In this document: in pieces, positions 25,676 through 34,300 of the stretch
Layout of the letters: each line of letters opens with the position of its first letter
Position numbering within the stretch: position 1 is the first letter of the stretch
Source: Alphaproteobacteria bacterium
GTDB lineage: Bacteria; Pseudomonadota; Alphaproteobacteria; Micropepsales; Micropepsaceae
Reading direction: 5' to 3'
DNA: 42,693 bases
Assembly: GCA_028869725.1 (NCBI GenBank)
Contig: JAGWRJ010000361.1
Location: forward strand, 1 to 42,693
Notes under the pieces: generated by a model
The model's input: the letters and a program-made list of their open reading frames with translations, nothing else
Told to the model about the DNA's origin: nothing
Database searches by the model: none
Made by a program: the position numbers and the translations under genes

Positions 25676-25775
25676 CCTCGCCATCGGATGCGGCATTCGC
25701 TCGTCATGGTCGGGGCACTAGGGCTGCTCCGTTCGCACGGCGCAAGGGCCGCAGCGCGCACCCCTGCGATATCGC

Positions 25776-26069
25776 CTATGATACGCCCGCGTACGCATCC
25801 ATCGCGATTGCCATGTCGATGTCGTTCTGCGTCAGTCCTCCAGCATCGTGCGTGGAGAGCGTGACCTCGACGCGATTATAGACATTGAACCATTCCGGAT
25901 GATGATCCATCTTTTCGGCAAGGAGCGCCACACGCGTCATGAACCCGAACGCCGCGCTGAAATCCCTGAAGCGAAAACTCTTGACGATCGCATCACGACC
26001 CGGCACGAGCGCCCAGCCTGAAAGTGCGGTCAGCGCCTCCTTGCGTGCGCGTTCATCGAGCTTGTGCAT
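25776..26069 (-). CDS. phhB: 4a-hydroxytetrahydrobiopterin dehydratase (pterin carbinolamine dehydratase)
   Basis: PhhB dehydrates 4a-hydroxytetrahydropterin, regenerating the cofactor of aromatic amino acid hydroxylases. The 97-residue product has the family core FRDFSAAFGFMTRVALLAEKMDHHPEW, whose two His residues are catalytic, followed by YNRVEVTLSTHDAGGLT. The ATG at 26069 is chosen because the family sequence (LDERARKEALTAL) begins there. The gene is divergent from the metallopeptidase gene with only 38 bases between starts. No phenylalanine hydroxylase gene lies in the window. In bacteria this protein also serves molybdopterin metabolism, so the partner is not certain. Confidence 0.93.
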   Translation of the reverse strand: MHKLDERARKEALTALSGWALVPGRDAIVKSFRFRDFSAAFGFMTRVALLAEKMDHHPEWFNVYNRVEVTLSTHDAGGLTQNDIDMAIAMDAYAGVS

Positions 26070-26107
26070 CTTGCGTCTCCTGTCGTCGTCCCGGGCTGAG
26101 GCATAGC

Positions 26108-26500
26108 ATGGGCACATCGCCGGACGAACCCTCACTCGACACCATGGAAACCATCGCGCGTGCGGAGTTCTCGGCCCTGCCAAAGGAGTTCCGCGACCTG
26201 ACCGGCGACGTCATGTTCGTGCTAGCGGAGGAGCCCGACCGGCAGACCATGGAGGAACTCGGCATAGCGCACACCAATCAGCTACTCGGTCTATTCCGTG
26301 GCGCCCCCCTCGCCGCCCGCTTGGCCAACATGGCCGGACCCGAGCCAACCATGATATTCTTATACCGGCGCCCGATCCTTCATCACGCGCAGGCATGTCG
26401 GCTTGAGACTGCCCAGGTGGTGCGTCATGTCCTTATACATGAGATCGGCCACCACTTCGGCCTTTCGGATGCCGACATGGCCCGTTTTGACGCCGAATAG
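26108..26500 (+). CDS. Zinc metallopeptidase of the DUF1025 (zincin-like) family
   Basis: The 130-residue product has the compact zincin fold of this family: an N-terminal helix and strand (LPKEFRDLTGDVMFVL), a central YRRPI strand pair, and HEIGHHFG near the C-terminus, an HExxH zinc-binding motif with a further His two residues after the Glu-containing core. These proteins are common in alphaproteobacteria and actinobacteria; substrate unknown. The start at ATG 26108 gives a short acidic N-terminus. Codons before it stay open but overlap phhB on the other strand. No signal peptide is visible, so it is probably cytoplasmic. Confidence 0.88.
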   Translation: MGTSPDEPSLDTMETIARAEFSALPKEFRDLTGDVMFVLAEEPDRQTMEELGIAHTNQLLGLFRGAPLAARLANMAGPEPTMIFLYRRPILHHAQACRLETAQVVRHVLIHEIGHHFGLSDADMARFDAE

Positions 26501-26619
26501 TCAGAAGGCCATTCGGCCGGCTCCCTGATAGGCCGACTGCCTGAGCTCAGCACCATGTCTGCTACAGACCGTGACCAGAACAGACGTCATGGGCACGGGG
26601 CAAATCTGGCTTCGCAAGT

Positions 26620-27156
26620 TCAGAGGTCGAGGCGGTACTCCTCTTCGACTGTATAGAGGCTGCCATTCGCGGTCAGCGTGCTGCGAAACAGAAAAAAGCG
26701 GTCAACCGCAAAGCGCTGACTTTGGTACAGTGCAAAGCCTTGCAGATATTCCATCAGTTTGCCGCGATGTGGAGCCTTGAGCCGTGCCAACGTGACATGT
26801 GGAATGAATTTCCGTCCATCTGCCGGCAGATCAAGACGTGTCAGCGCCGTATCGATCTTTTTCTGCAGGTGCAGAAGCGCTGTATTACTCCGTGTTCCAA
26901 CCCACAGCTGACGTGGATCCTTCGCTGTAAACACGTCAACGCCAAAGAGCTCGAGCTCGAAAATGGGTTCACGCAAAGCCGACAGCGCATCATCGATATC
27001 CGCAAATTTCCGACCGTCAACATCCCCAATAAAACGCAGCGTCAGATGAAGCTGCTCACGTGACTGCCAGCGCGCGCCTGGTACCCCACCTTCCAGCAGC
27101 AACAAGGACTGGCAAATGCTGTCGGGAATGGCAAGGCCAACGAACAGACGCATCAT
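26620..27156 (-). CDS. thpR: RNA 2',3'-cyclic phosphodiesterase
   Basis: ThpR belongs to the 2H phosphoesterase family and opens 2',3'-cyclic phosphates at RNA ends; some members also join tRNA halves in vitro. Both HxT motifs are present: HLTLRF at about residue 37 and HVTLARL at about residue 125. The 178-residue length fits. It starts with the family sequence MRLFVGLAIPD; two adjacent ATGs exist and the first is used. The start overlaps the murJ stop by 4 bases (27153-27156), so it is the third gene of a coupled arylesterase-murJ-thpR operon. Why an RNA-end enzyme is coupled to a lipid II flippase is not known. Confidence 0.93.
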   Translation of the reverse strand: MMRLFVGLAIPDSICQSLLLLEGGVPGARWQSREQLHLTLRFIGDVDGRKFADIDDALSALREPIFELELFGVDVFTAKDPRQLWVGTRSNTALLHLQKKIDTALTRLDLPADGRKFIPHVTLARLKAPHRGKLMEYLQGFALYQSQRFAVDRFFLFRSTLTANGSLYTVEEEYRLDL

Positions 27157-28700
27157 GCCGGCACCACGCGTCGTCGCGAGAGCCTGCCCAGAGGTAAGCG
27201 CCCACGAAAAAGGACAACACAGCCAAAGTAGCCGCCCCCACCGAGGAGCACGGCAAGGGCTAATGCCCCCAGATCACGATACGCGCCAGGGTGCAGCAGA
27301 TGAAGCCCAACCTGCCCGCCAGCCAACGCGCCCGCTGCCGTAGCAGCCGCCGCAATCAGGATGGCAGGCACGGCGCGGCGAAATTGCGCGTCGATATGCA
27401 AAAGATCACGCTTGCGGCCAAGCCACACCAGGGCACCGACATTGACCCAGGCGCCAAACGACGTACCAAACGCGATACCTCCGATGCCGAAGCCAAGCCC
27501 CCAGACCAGCGCCACCTTGAGCGCAATATTGGCAGCCACAGAGAATGCAGTGATGCGCGCCGGTGTCATCGTGTCATGCCGCGCATAGAAGGTGGACGCC
27601 AATATCCGCACCATGGCGAATGCCGGCAGCCCGGCACCGTACGCAGCCAGGGCCACGGCCGAAATGCCGGCGGCCTGCACATCAAAGTGACCGTGGGCGA
27701 AGATTGCCCGCATGATCGTGTCGGGAATAGCAACAAAGGCCATGGCGAAGGGCAGTACAGTCAACAGCGACAGCGTGGCAGCCTTGTTCTGTGCGGCATC
27801 CGAGCCCCTGGCATCACCAAGGGCGAGCTTCGCGCTCATCTCGGGCAAAAGAACGGTACCAAGCGCGATGCCAAGGACGCCCAGTGGCAGCTGATCAATG
27901 CGGTTCGCATAGTAGAGCGCAGTCAGACTGCCGCTGGCGAGCATGCTGGCCAGCAGCATGTCGATGAACGGTGCGATCAGCACGCTGGCCGCTCCGAATG
28001 TCACCGCGGCAAAGGCCTTGAAGAATTCGGCGATTTCGGGGGTCCAGCGTGGCAGTGTCATGCGCAGCGAAAGACCGGCGCGCCGGGCCGCGATCAGGAT
28101 GAAGAACAGCTGGGCAAACCCGCCTGCCAGCACGCCCCACGCTGCGGCCTCGGCCGCATTTGGAAACCAGGCACTGGCGAACAGGGCGGCGATCATCGCT
28201 ACGTTGAGCAGGATTGACCAGGCTGCGGCGGCGGCAAATTTCTCCAGCGCATTTAGCATTGCAGACAGCTGAACCACGACCACGGTCAAGATCAGATAGG
28301 GAAAGGTAATGCGCGACAGGTGGGCGGTGAGAGCTATCTCTCCGGGATTTCCGTCAAACCCTGGCGCCATCACACGAACGACAAGCGGCATTGCCCATAG
28401 CGCAGCAACGAGAATGACCATCTGGGCCGCCATCTGCCAGGAAAACACGGCGTCGGCAAAGCCCGCAGCGGCCGCTTTCTCACCCCGGGCCTGCAACGCA
28501 GCGTAGCGCGGGAGAAAGGCAGGATTGATCGTTCCCTCGCCGAATAGGCTGCGAAAATAGCTTGGAAACAGGAACGCAACGAAAAACGCATCCGACAGCG
28601 GGCCGGCACCGAGGATCGCTGCCTGAAGAATGTCGCGAATGAACCCGGTGATGCGTGAGAGCAACGTGAAGCCGCTGACCGAGAGGAACCGCCGGAACAT
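27153..28700 (-). CDS. murJ: Lipid II flippase MurJ
   Basis: MurJ, of the MOP superfamily, moves lipid II across the inner membrane for peptidoglycan synthesis. The 515 residues form about fourteen membrane helices. Hallmarks include the first-helix region VSGFTLLSRITGFIRDI with the conserved Arg residues, then GPLSDAFFVAFLFPSYFRSLFGEG and INPAFLPRYA, where the Phe-Arg-x-Leu-Phe-Gly-Glu-Gly segment is family-defining. The ATG shares one base with the TGA stop of the arylesterase gene (TGATG), so translation is coupled. Usually essential, so a working gene is expected; no defect is visible. Confidence 0.96.
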   Translation of the reverse strand: MFRRFLSVSGFTLLSRITGFIRDILQAAILGAGPLSDAFFVAFLFPSYFRSLFGEGTINPAFLPRYAALQARGEKAAAAGFADAVFSWQMAAQMVILVAALWAMPLVVRVMAPGFDGNPGEIALTAHLSRITFPYLILTVVVVQLSAMLNALEKFAAAAAWSILLNVAMIAALFASAWFPNAAEAAAWGVLAGGFAQLFFILIAARRAGLSLRMTLPRWTPEIAEFFKAFAAVTFGAASVLIAPFIDMLLASMLASGSLTALYYANRIDQLPLGVLGIALGTVLLPEMSAKLALGDARGSDAAQNKAATLSLLTVLPFAMAFVAIPDTIMRAIFAHGHFDVQAAGISAVALAAYGAGLPAFAMVRILASTFYARHDTMTPARITAFSVAANIALKVALVWGLGFGIGGIAFGTSFGAWVNVGALVWLGRKRDLLHIDAQFRRAVPAILIAAAATAAGALAGGQVGLHLLHPGAYRDLGALALAVLLGGGGYFGCVVLFRGRLPLGRLSRRRVVPA

Positions 28701-29377
28701 CAGCTGTGATCCTTTTGGGCCTTGACCTCGCCAATCAGCTTTTCGACATAGGGCAGAATATTGGTAACGATGATCTTCTCACCCTGAACATTGGGATGGA
28801 TGCCGTCGGCCTGGTTCAGCCTTGGATTGAGCGCCACCCCCTGCAGGAAGAACGGGTAAAGCAGAACATGCTCCTCGCGGGCCAGTTGCGGATAGATGGC
28901 GTCGAACGTCTTAACATAGCGCAGGCCGAGATTGCGCGGGGCCTTCATTCCCGCCAGCAGAACCAGGACATGGGCCGCCTTCAGATGCTGAACAATGGCT
29001 TTAAGATTGCGCCGCGTCTCTGACGGCGGCAAGCCTCGTAATGCATCATTTGAACCAAGCTCGACAATCGCCGCATCAGGATGATCCGCCAGCGACCAGT
29101 CGAGCCGGGCGAGCCCGCCGGCTGAGGTATCCCCGGAGACACCTGCATTGATGACAACGGCATCGAAGCCCTTGGCCTTCAGCGCCTTCTGCAGCACGCT
29201 CGTAAACTCGGTGCCTGGCGGCAGGCCATAGCCTTGCGTCAGGCTTGTGCCAAGGGCCAGAATACGCACCGGCGCCGAGGCGGCAGCTGGACTGACCAGC
29301 AGCAGCGCGGCCAGAAGTCCTGTACGACACCAGCGCGTCGGTCCAATGCTTTCACCGGCTGAGCGGGTCTTGCGCAC
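28700..29377 (-). CDS. Exported SGNH arylesterase / TesA-like lysophospholipase
   Basis: TesA-type enzymes are periplasmic esterases with thioesterase, arylesterase and lysophospholipase activity. The SGNH blocks are visible: LALGTSLTQGYGLPPG (catalytic Ser; the motif is normally GDS, here GTS), GVSGDTSAGG, LGSNDALRGLPP (Asn) and DGIHPNVQG (Asp and His). A signal sequence (GLLAALLLVSPAAASA) precedes them. The frame has no ATG nearby. GTG at 29377 is taken as start because AAGGA lies 7 bases upstream and yields a sensible 30-35-residue export signal. It opens the operon with murJ and thpR, and lies opposite the YbbA/YbbP-type genes, as tesA does in E. coli. Confidence 0.9.
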   Translation of the reverse strand: MRKTRSAGESIGPTRWCRTGLLAALLLVSPAAASAPVRILALGTSLTQGYGLPPGTEFTSVLQKALKAKGFDAVVINAGVSGDTSAGGLARLDWSLADHPDAAIVELGSNDALRGLPPSETRRNLKAIVQHLKAAHVLVLLAGMKAPRNLGLRYVKTFDAIYPQLAREEHVLLYPFFLQGVALNPRLNQADGIHPNVQGEKIIVTNILPYVEKLIGEVKAQKDHS

Positions 29378-29414
29378 GCTGCTGTCCTTTAGCCATTTGC
29401 AAGGGAACCCTCCG

Positions 29415-30119
29415 ATGCATGCTCCTGCGTCGCCCAGTCCGGCAATTGACCTTGCCGAGGTCAGTCTGACCCTGCCAAGTGCAGCCGGACCAGTCGATAT
29501 CCTGAAGGGCATATCGCTTCGCATCCCGGCTGGCCAGACGGTAGCGCTGCTGGGTCCGTCCGGATCGGGCAAATCCTCACTTTTGATGGTCGCCGCAGGG
29601 CTCGAAGCGCCAACGGCGGGCAGCGTTGTTCTTGCCGGTACCGATCTTGGCACGCTTGGCGAAGATAAGCTTGCGCGCTTTCGTGGCACCCATGTCGGCA
29701 TTGTGTTCCAAAGCTTTCATCTCATCCCGACCATGACGGCACTGGAGAACGTGGCAGTTCCGCTCGAGCTGGCGGGCAGGCGCGACGCCTTCGCCCGCGC
29801 CAGCAGCGAGCTTGAAGCGGTTGGGCTGGCGGCCCGCGCCGCCCACTATCCCGGCCAGCTGTCGGGCGGGGAGCAGCAGCGCATAGCCCTGGCCCGGGCC
29901 ATGGCCCCACAGCCGAAGGTGCTCTTTGCCGACGAGCCCACGGGCAATCTCGACGCGGCAACCGGGGCGGCTGTCGCTGACCTGCTGTTCGACCTGCATC
30001 AGCAAAAGCACACCACGCTGTTTCTGGTTACACATGACGAGCACCTGGCCCAGCGCTGCCAGCGGATCCTGCGTCTGAAGGACGGCGTCATTGTGTCCGA
30101 CGACGAGGCTGGCGCATGA
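29415..30119 (+). CDS. ABC transporter ATPase (YbbA/LolD-like)
   Basis: The 234-residue ATPase has Walker A (LLGPSGSGKSSLL), the Q-loop (VFQSFHLIPTMTALENV), signature LSGGEQQRIALARA, Walker B (VLFADEPTGNLD) and the switch His (LVTHDEH). This is the MacB/LolD/YbbA class, which powers FtsX-type permeases that do mechanical work in the membrane rather than classical transport. The ATG at 29415 has AAGGGA upstream. Its stop overlaps the permease start by 4 bases (ATGA). The gene pair opposite a TesA-like gene points to the YbbA/YbbP group rather than LolCDE. Confidence 0.93.
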   Translation: MHAPASPSPAIDLAEVSLTLPSAAGPVDILKGISLRIPAGQTVALLGPSGSGKSSLLMVAAGLEAPTAGSVVLAGTDLGTLGEDKLARFRGTHVGIVFQSFHLIPTMTALENVAVPLELAGRRDAFARASSELEAVGLAARAAHYPGQLSGGEQQRIALARAMAPQPKVLFADEPTGNLDAATGAAVADLLFDLHQQKHTTLFLVTHDEHLAQRCQRILRLKDGVIVSDDEAGA

Positions 30120-32641
30120 GAACCACCCTCGCGGCCCTTGCCATCGCACGCCGACAACTGCGCGGCGGCATCAAGGGGCTTCGCATATTTTTCGCGGCGT
30201 TGCTCCTCGGCGTACTGGCGATTGCATCAAGCGGCTCGCTGTCTGAAGCAATCCTGACGGGTCTTGACCAGCAGGGGCGTATCCTTCTGGGCGGAGACGT
30301 CTCGGTCAGTCTTGTGCATCGACCTGCAACCGCGCAGGAGCGGCAGTTTCTCGACGCTTATGGCCGGGTGTCGGCTACGACCACGATGCGGGCTATGGCC
30401 TATCACCTGCCGCAAACCCAGAAGAGCCCGCGCACGCTCGTCGAGCTTAAAGCCGTGGATGACGCCTATCCCCTCTACGGGACCGTGGGCCTTGCTCCGC
30501 ATCTGCCACTGGCGCGGGCTCTTGCCTGTTCGCCAGCATATTGTGGCGCCTTGGTCGAAGACACGCTGCTTGCCCGTTTGGGACTTAAAACAGGCGGCTT
30601 TCTGCGTATAGGCGCCGGAAGGTTTCGGGTAACCGCGGTACTGACCGATGAACCAGACCGGATCGCCGATGGTTTCAGCCTGGGGCCACATATTCTGGTG
30701 TCAACGGCGGCACTCGCCCGCACCGGACTTATCACGGTGGGTAGTCTCATCGACTATCACTACCGCATTGCCCTGTTATCGGGAAAAACTGTCAGGGGCT
30801 TCCACGACGCGGCGAACCGGCGCTTCGCCAATGCCGGCTGGCAGGTGCGCGACCGCACCGATGCCGCGCCGGGGCTCAAACGCTTCGTCGAGCAGCTCAC
30901 CATGTTCCTGACGCTGGTGGGTCTGACCGTCCTGGCAGTGGGAGGCGTGGGCGCGAGCCAGGCTGTCGAGGCCTTTCTGCAGCGAAAGGGACCTGAAATC
31001 GCCACCTTCAAGACGCTCGGCGCAGACGGTACTCAGATCCTTGTGATCTACTTTCTGCAGATTATGGCGATTGCCGGCGCGGCAGTTCTATGCGGCGTTG
31101 CGATCGGTGCAGCGCTTCCTTTTGTCACCGACATCAGTACGGTTATGCCCTGGCCTGCCAGTCTTGCGATTTATCCCGCACCCTTGATGCTCGCGGCCTT
31201 CTTCGGCCTCGCGGCCGCGGCAAGCTTTGCCATTCCACCCCTTACCCATGCCCAGGCGATTACCCCGGCCTGCCTGTTTCGCGATCTCGTCGCCCCGACC
31301 CGCGGACGAGGCCGGCTCCTCCACGTTCTTGCTGCCGGAGCCTGCGGCGCCGCAGTCATCGCAGTTGCGCTATGGATTGCGCCGCAACCGCATTTTGCCC
31401 TCGAATATCTTGCTGGAATTGCCGCAGGTCTTCTTGCCTTGCGGCTTTGTGCCGAAGGCGTGCGTTGGTGCCTGAGGCGACTGCCCCGACTTCAACAACC
31501 GCTCGTGCGTCTGGCCATTGCCAATTTGACACGGCCGGGAGCCAGCATGACCGGCATCATCGTGGCACTCGGTCTGGGGCTGACATTGCTTGCCACCGTG
31601 TCGCTGCTCGACCATACGATCCAGCAACAGGTCGTGGACAGTCTTCCCGCGACCGCACCTAGTTTCTTTTTTGTCGACATTCAACCCGATGAAGCCAAGG
31701 CGTTCGACAGCACCATCTTGGCCTTCAAAAACGCACGGGACTACAAGCGCACCCCAATGATCCGTGGACGGATTACTGCGCTTAATGGTGTCCCGGCGGT
31801 CAACGCCAAAGTGGCTCCAGACGCGCGCTGGGCACTTTCCGGAGATCGCGGGATCACCTATGCGGCCACGGAGCCCAAAGGGACCATTTTGACCCAGGGA
31901 AAATGGTGGCCCGCGGGCTATCGGGGTCCGCTGCGCATCTCGTTCGACGCCGAGCTGGGCAAGTCCATGCACCTCAAGCTCGGCGACACGCTCAGTGTCA
32001 ACGTCCTAGGCCGCGAGCTGACCGGCACGATCGCCAATTTTCGCAGAGTGGACTTTTCCAACGGTCGGCAAAATTTTGTTCTGATCCTGTCGCCGGGCAT
32101 CATCGATCATGCGCCACATGATTATCTTGCAACTGTTCGCGTTCCCGCCCACGAAGAGGAGGCAGTCTACCGTGCTGTCACCAATCGTTTTGACAACGTC
32201 TCTACCGTCCGGGTGCGGCAGGTTATCACCACCATTGACAGTCTATTGCAGGAACTGGCCGATGGGGTTCGCGCTGCCAGTCTGGTGACGATCCTTTCAG
32301 GCCTTCTGGTTTTGGCCGGTGCTATTGCCGCCAACCAGCGCGCTCGCCTCTATGACGCGACAGTGCTGAGGGTCCTGGGGGCGACGCGCGCGCAGATTGC
32401 CGCTGTATATCTGCTCGAATACGGCTCTCTCGGCATACTTACAGGCGCCCTGGCCTTGGCTGCAGGCAGCGCCGCCGCCGCGCAGATTGCCCACCGCGTC
32501 CTTCATGTACCGTTTCAATTCGATGTCAGCGTCGCACTCCTCACCGTTCTGGGTGGCGGCATTGCAACCCTGATCTTCGGCTTGGCAGCCGCCCTCGCCG
32601 CGCTGGGTGCGAAGCCCGCGACGCTGTTCCGGGCGCCTTGA
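30116..32641 (+). CDS. FtsX-type ABC permease (YbbP-like)
   Basis: The 841-residue protein has the duplicated FtsX-domain layout of YbbP: one N-terminal helix (FFAALLLGVLAIASSG), a large periplasmic domain (about 50-255), three helices around 265-375 with the coupling region QAVEAFLQRKGPEIATFKTLGAD, a central membrane section, a second periplasmic domain (about 490-710), and three terminal helices with ATVLRVLGATRAQIAAVYLLEY as the second coupling helix. E. coli YbbP is of similar length. Established work places YbbA-YbbP with TesA in moving or releasing hydrophobic molecules from the inner membrane. Here the same three genes are neighbours. The start overlaps the ATPase stop. Confidence 0.92.
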   Translation: MRTTLAALAIARRQLRGGIKGLRIFFAALLLGVLAIASSGSLSEAILTGLDQQGRILLGGDVSVSLVHRPATAQERQFLDAYGRVSATTTMRAMAYHLPQTQKSPRTLVELKAVDDAYPLYGTVGLAPHLPLARALACSPAYCGALVEDTLLARLGLKTGGFLRIGAGRFRVTAVLTDEPDRIADGFSLGPHILVSTAALARTGLITVGSLIDYHYRIALLSGKTVRGFHDAANRRFANAGWQVRDRTDAAPGLKRFVEQLTMFLTLVGLTVLAVGGVGASQAVEAFLQRKGPEIATFKTLGADGTQILVIYFLQIMAIAGAAVLCGVAIGAALPFVTDISTVMPWPASLAIYPAPLMLAAFFGLAAAASFAIPPLTHAQAITPACLFRDLVAPTRGRGRLLHVLAAGACGAAVIAVALWIAPQPHFALEYLAGIAAGLLALRLCAEGVRWCLRRLPRLQQPLVRLAIANLTRPGASMTGIIVALGLGLTLLATVSLLDHTIQQQVVDSLPATAPSFFFVDIQPDEAKAFDSTILAFKNARDYKRTPMIRGRITALNGVPAVNAKVAPDARWALSGDRGITYAATEPKGTILTQGKWWPAGYRGPLRISFDAELGKSMHLKLGDTLSVNVLGRELTGTIANFRRVDFSNGRQNFVLILSPGIIDHAPHDYLATVRVPAHEEEAVYRAVTNRFDNVSTVRVRQVITTIDSLLQELADGVRAASLVTILSGLLVLAGAIAANQRARLYDATVLRVLGATRAQIAAVYLLEYGSLGILTGALALAAGSAAAAQIAHRVLHVPFQFDVSVALLTVLGGGIATLIFGLAAALAALGAKPATLFRAP

Positions 32642-32937
32642 CCTCTCATCGAAAGTACCCGCTTAGGGCTGCTACGCGCCCTCTGCGCCCGGGTGCCGCC
32701 GCCTCTGCGCGCGCCAACCGCCATGGGCGCAACCACTGGATCCCGCCCCCTGCCGAAAGGCAGGCGCCGGGGGCCCCGTCAGCCTGGCGAGCCCAACTGA
32801 TCCCCATCCCTGGCGATTTATTTTCTTAAACATTCACAATACGTTGGCCCTTGGCCTTGATCGGGGGCGAGCAAGCTCCGATATTAGCTGCGTCATCCGG
32901 GCCTACCATCAATGGTCCGGCACAGGAGGTTTGCCAG
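32642..32937. other. Intergenic region between the ABC permease and the BI-1 gene
   Basis: This 296-base gap holds no gene I can support. The first part is GC-rich and contains CCTGCC-GAAA-GGCAGG, a 6-bp hairpin with a GNRA loop at about 32749-32764, inside a longer C-rich/G-rich arrangement; no U-tract follows. An AT-rich stretch at about 32816-32840 comes next, and then a candidate promoter for the downstream gene. Confidence 0.5.
32857..32885 (+). promoter_or_regulatory. Candidate sigma-70-type promoter for the BI-1 gene
   Basis: TTGATC (32857-32862) and GATATT (32880-32885) are spaced by exactly 17 bases. Transcription would begin at about 32892, leaving a 46-base leader that contains the AGGAGGT ribosome site at 32924-32930. 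Confidence 0.4.
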
Positions 32938-33690
32938 ATGGCGAATGACTACAATCGCGTGCTGCGCGGACGCGCAGAGAGCGCAGCCGGTCTCTATGAT
33001 GCCGGCCTCCGCAGTTACATGCTGCGGGTCTACAATTACATGATCGTTGGCCTTGGGTTGACCGGCGTCACCGCATGGATCGTCGCCAACGTGGCCCCGG
33101 TGCGGGCGCTGTTCTATCAGGTGCAGCAGACTGCCACTGGCTATGCCTACGGGTTGTCGACCCTGGGCTGGGTCGCGCTGATTGCGCCCATTGGTTTGGT
33201 GCTGCTGCTGTCCTTCCGGATCAACCGGATGAGCCTCGGAGCGGCGCAGCTCGCCTTCTGGGGCTATGCCTCACTGGTTGGTATCGCGCTCGCCCCGATT
33301 CTGCTGCTTTACACCGGTGCCAGCGTTGCGGAGGTGTTTTTCATTACCGCAGCCACCTTCGGCGCCATGAGCCTTTATGGCTACACGACCGGACGCGATC
33401 TGACCGGGTTTGGCTCGTTCCTGTTCATGGGACTGATCGGCATCGTCATCGCGATGGTGGTGAACATGTTCCTGCATTCGGCAGCCATGCAGTTCGTCAT
33501 CTCGGTGATCGGTGTCCTGATCTTTACCGGTCTGACCGCCTATGACACGCAGGCGATCAAGGAGAGCTACTCCGCGAATCTCGACGGCTCGCTGCAGGGC
33601 CGCGCCGCGATCATGGGGGCTCTTCGCCTCTACCTCGACTTCATCAACCTGTTCATCATGCTGATGCAGTTGATGGGCCAGCGGCGCTGA
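32938..33690 (+). CDS. Bax inhibitor-1 / YccA-family membrane protein
   Basis: The 250-residue product has seven predicted membrane helices and the family sequence signature near the C-terminus (TGLTAYDTQAIKESY, with the two Asp-region residues of the proposed di-acidic pH sensor). YccA-like members modulate FtsH proteolysis in E. coli, and relatives leak Ca2+ in a pH-dependent way; which applies here is not known. ATG at 32938 has a perfect AGGAGGT 7 bases upstream. It stands alone between its own candidate promoter and a strong terminator. Confidence 0.93.
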   Translation: MANDYNRVLRGRAESAAGLYDAGLRSYMLRVYNYMIVGLGLTGVTAWIVANVAPVRALFYQVQQTATGYAYGLSTLGWVALIAPIGLVLLLSFRINRMSLGAAQLAFWGYASLVGIALAPILLLYTGASVAEVFFITAATFGAMSLYGYTTGRDLTGFGSFLFMGLIGIVIAMVVNMFLHSAAMQFVISVIGVLIFTGLTAYDTQAIKESYSANLDGSLQGRAAIMGALRLYLDFINLFIMLMQLMGQRR

Positions 33691-33716
33691 TCTACCAGTC
33701 ACAAGCACACCATGAA

Positions 33717-33745
33717 GCCCCGGCAGGGTTCTGCCGGGGCTTTTT
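33717..33745 (+). terminator. Rho-independent terminator after the BI-1 gene
   Basis: GCCCCGGCAG (33717-33726) pairs perfectly with CTGCCGGGGC (33731-33740) around a GGTT loop, and TTTTT follows at 33741-33745. It lies 26 bases after the stop codon. Confidence 0.95.
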
Positions 33746-33835
33746 CTTTCCCGTGGCCAAATTTTCGCGAAAGCATGGATCAGGCCGCTGCTCGGCCAAA
33801 CAAGGCCGCACCCTAAGTACTGGTGGCGCTGATCG

Positions 33836-34231
33836 CTACTCGACCAGAGCCTTGATCAGCTTGCGCTCAAGGACGCGCAGGACCTGAGCCAGCTCATGGC
33901 CGCGCTTGAGAACCTGTCCGCCGGCTGCAACAACCGCATACATGCCCTGTCTTGCGCGCAGTCTGGGATGCTTTTCGATGCGGTAGAGCGGCATTTCGCT
34001 ACTCCGCCGAAAAACGGAGAAGACTGCCCGATCTTCCAGGAAATCCAGTGCATAATCGCGCCACTCGCCCGCCGCGACCATGCGTCCGTAGAGCGACAGA
34101 ATACGGTTCAGTTCGGGCCGATCAAACCGCACTTCACAGCCCCCTCGCCCGCTAGCACCTCCGCTCCGGCTCTCGTTCCGTGAGGCAGAGCGGCCAGCCT
34201 CACGGAGCAGCGCTATGGGTTCTTCCGTCAT
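33836..34231 (-). CDS. DUF2794 domain protein
   Basis: The 131-residue product contains the DUF2794 domain of alphaproteobacteria (VRFDRPELNRILSLYGRMVAAGEWRDYALDFL, then a basic YRIEKHPRLRARQGMYAVV). Function unknown. It is probably a small cytoplasmic, RNA- or nucleotide-binding-like protein, but nothing in the sequence proves that. The first 20 residues are low-complexity, rich in Ser, Arg and Gly. ATG at 34231 is taken; an ATG at 34273 would add 14 residues. Neither has a Shine-Dalgarno. It is the last gene of the minus-strand ileS-lspA-lipoprotein-M16 run, 69 bases after the M16 stop. Confidence 0.82.
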   Translation of the reverse strand: MTEEPIALLREAGRSASRNESRSGGASGRGGCEVRFDRPELNRILSLYGRMVAAGEWRDYALDFLEDRAVFSVFRRSSEMPLYRIEKHPRLRARQGMYAVVAAGGQVLKRGHELAQVLRVLERKLIKALVE

Positions 34232-34300
34232 TGGCTGAACTGTGAACCTTCGCTGACATCGCTGCAAGTCCATCAGGCCAAGACGCAGGCATCCCGCAGC

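Noticed and set aside
25676..25775. Gap between acs and phhB searched for a terminator
   Set aside because: No stem with a U-tract on either strand. Only short imperfect repeats are present.
27291..28217. A 308-codon open frame antisense to murJ
   Set aside because: Low-complexity, charged translation with no family signature. murJ covers the region fully.
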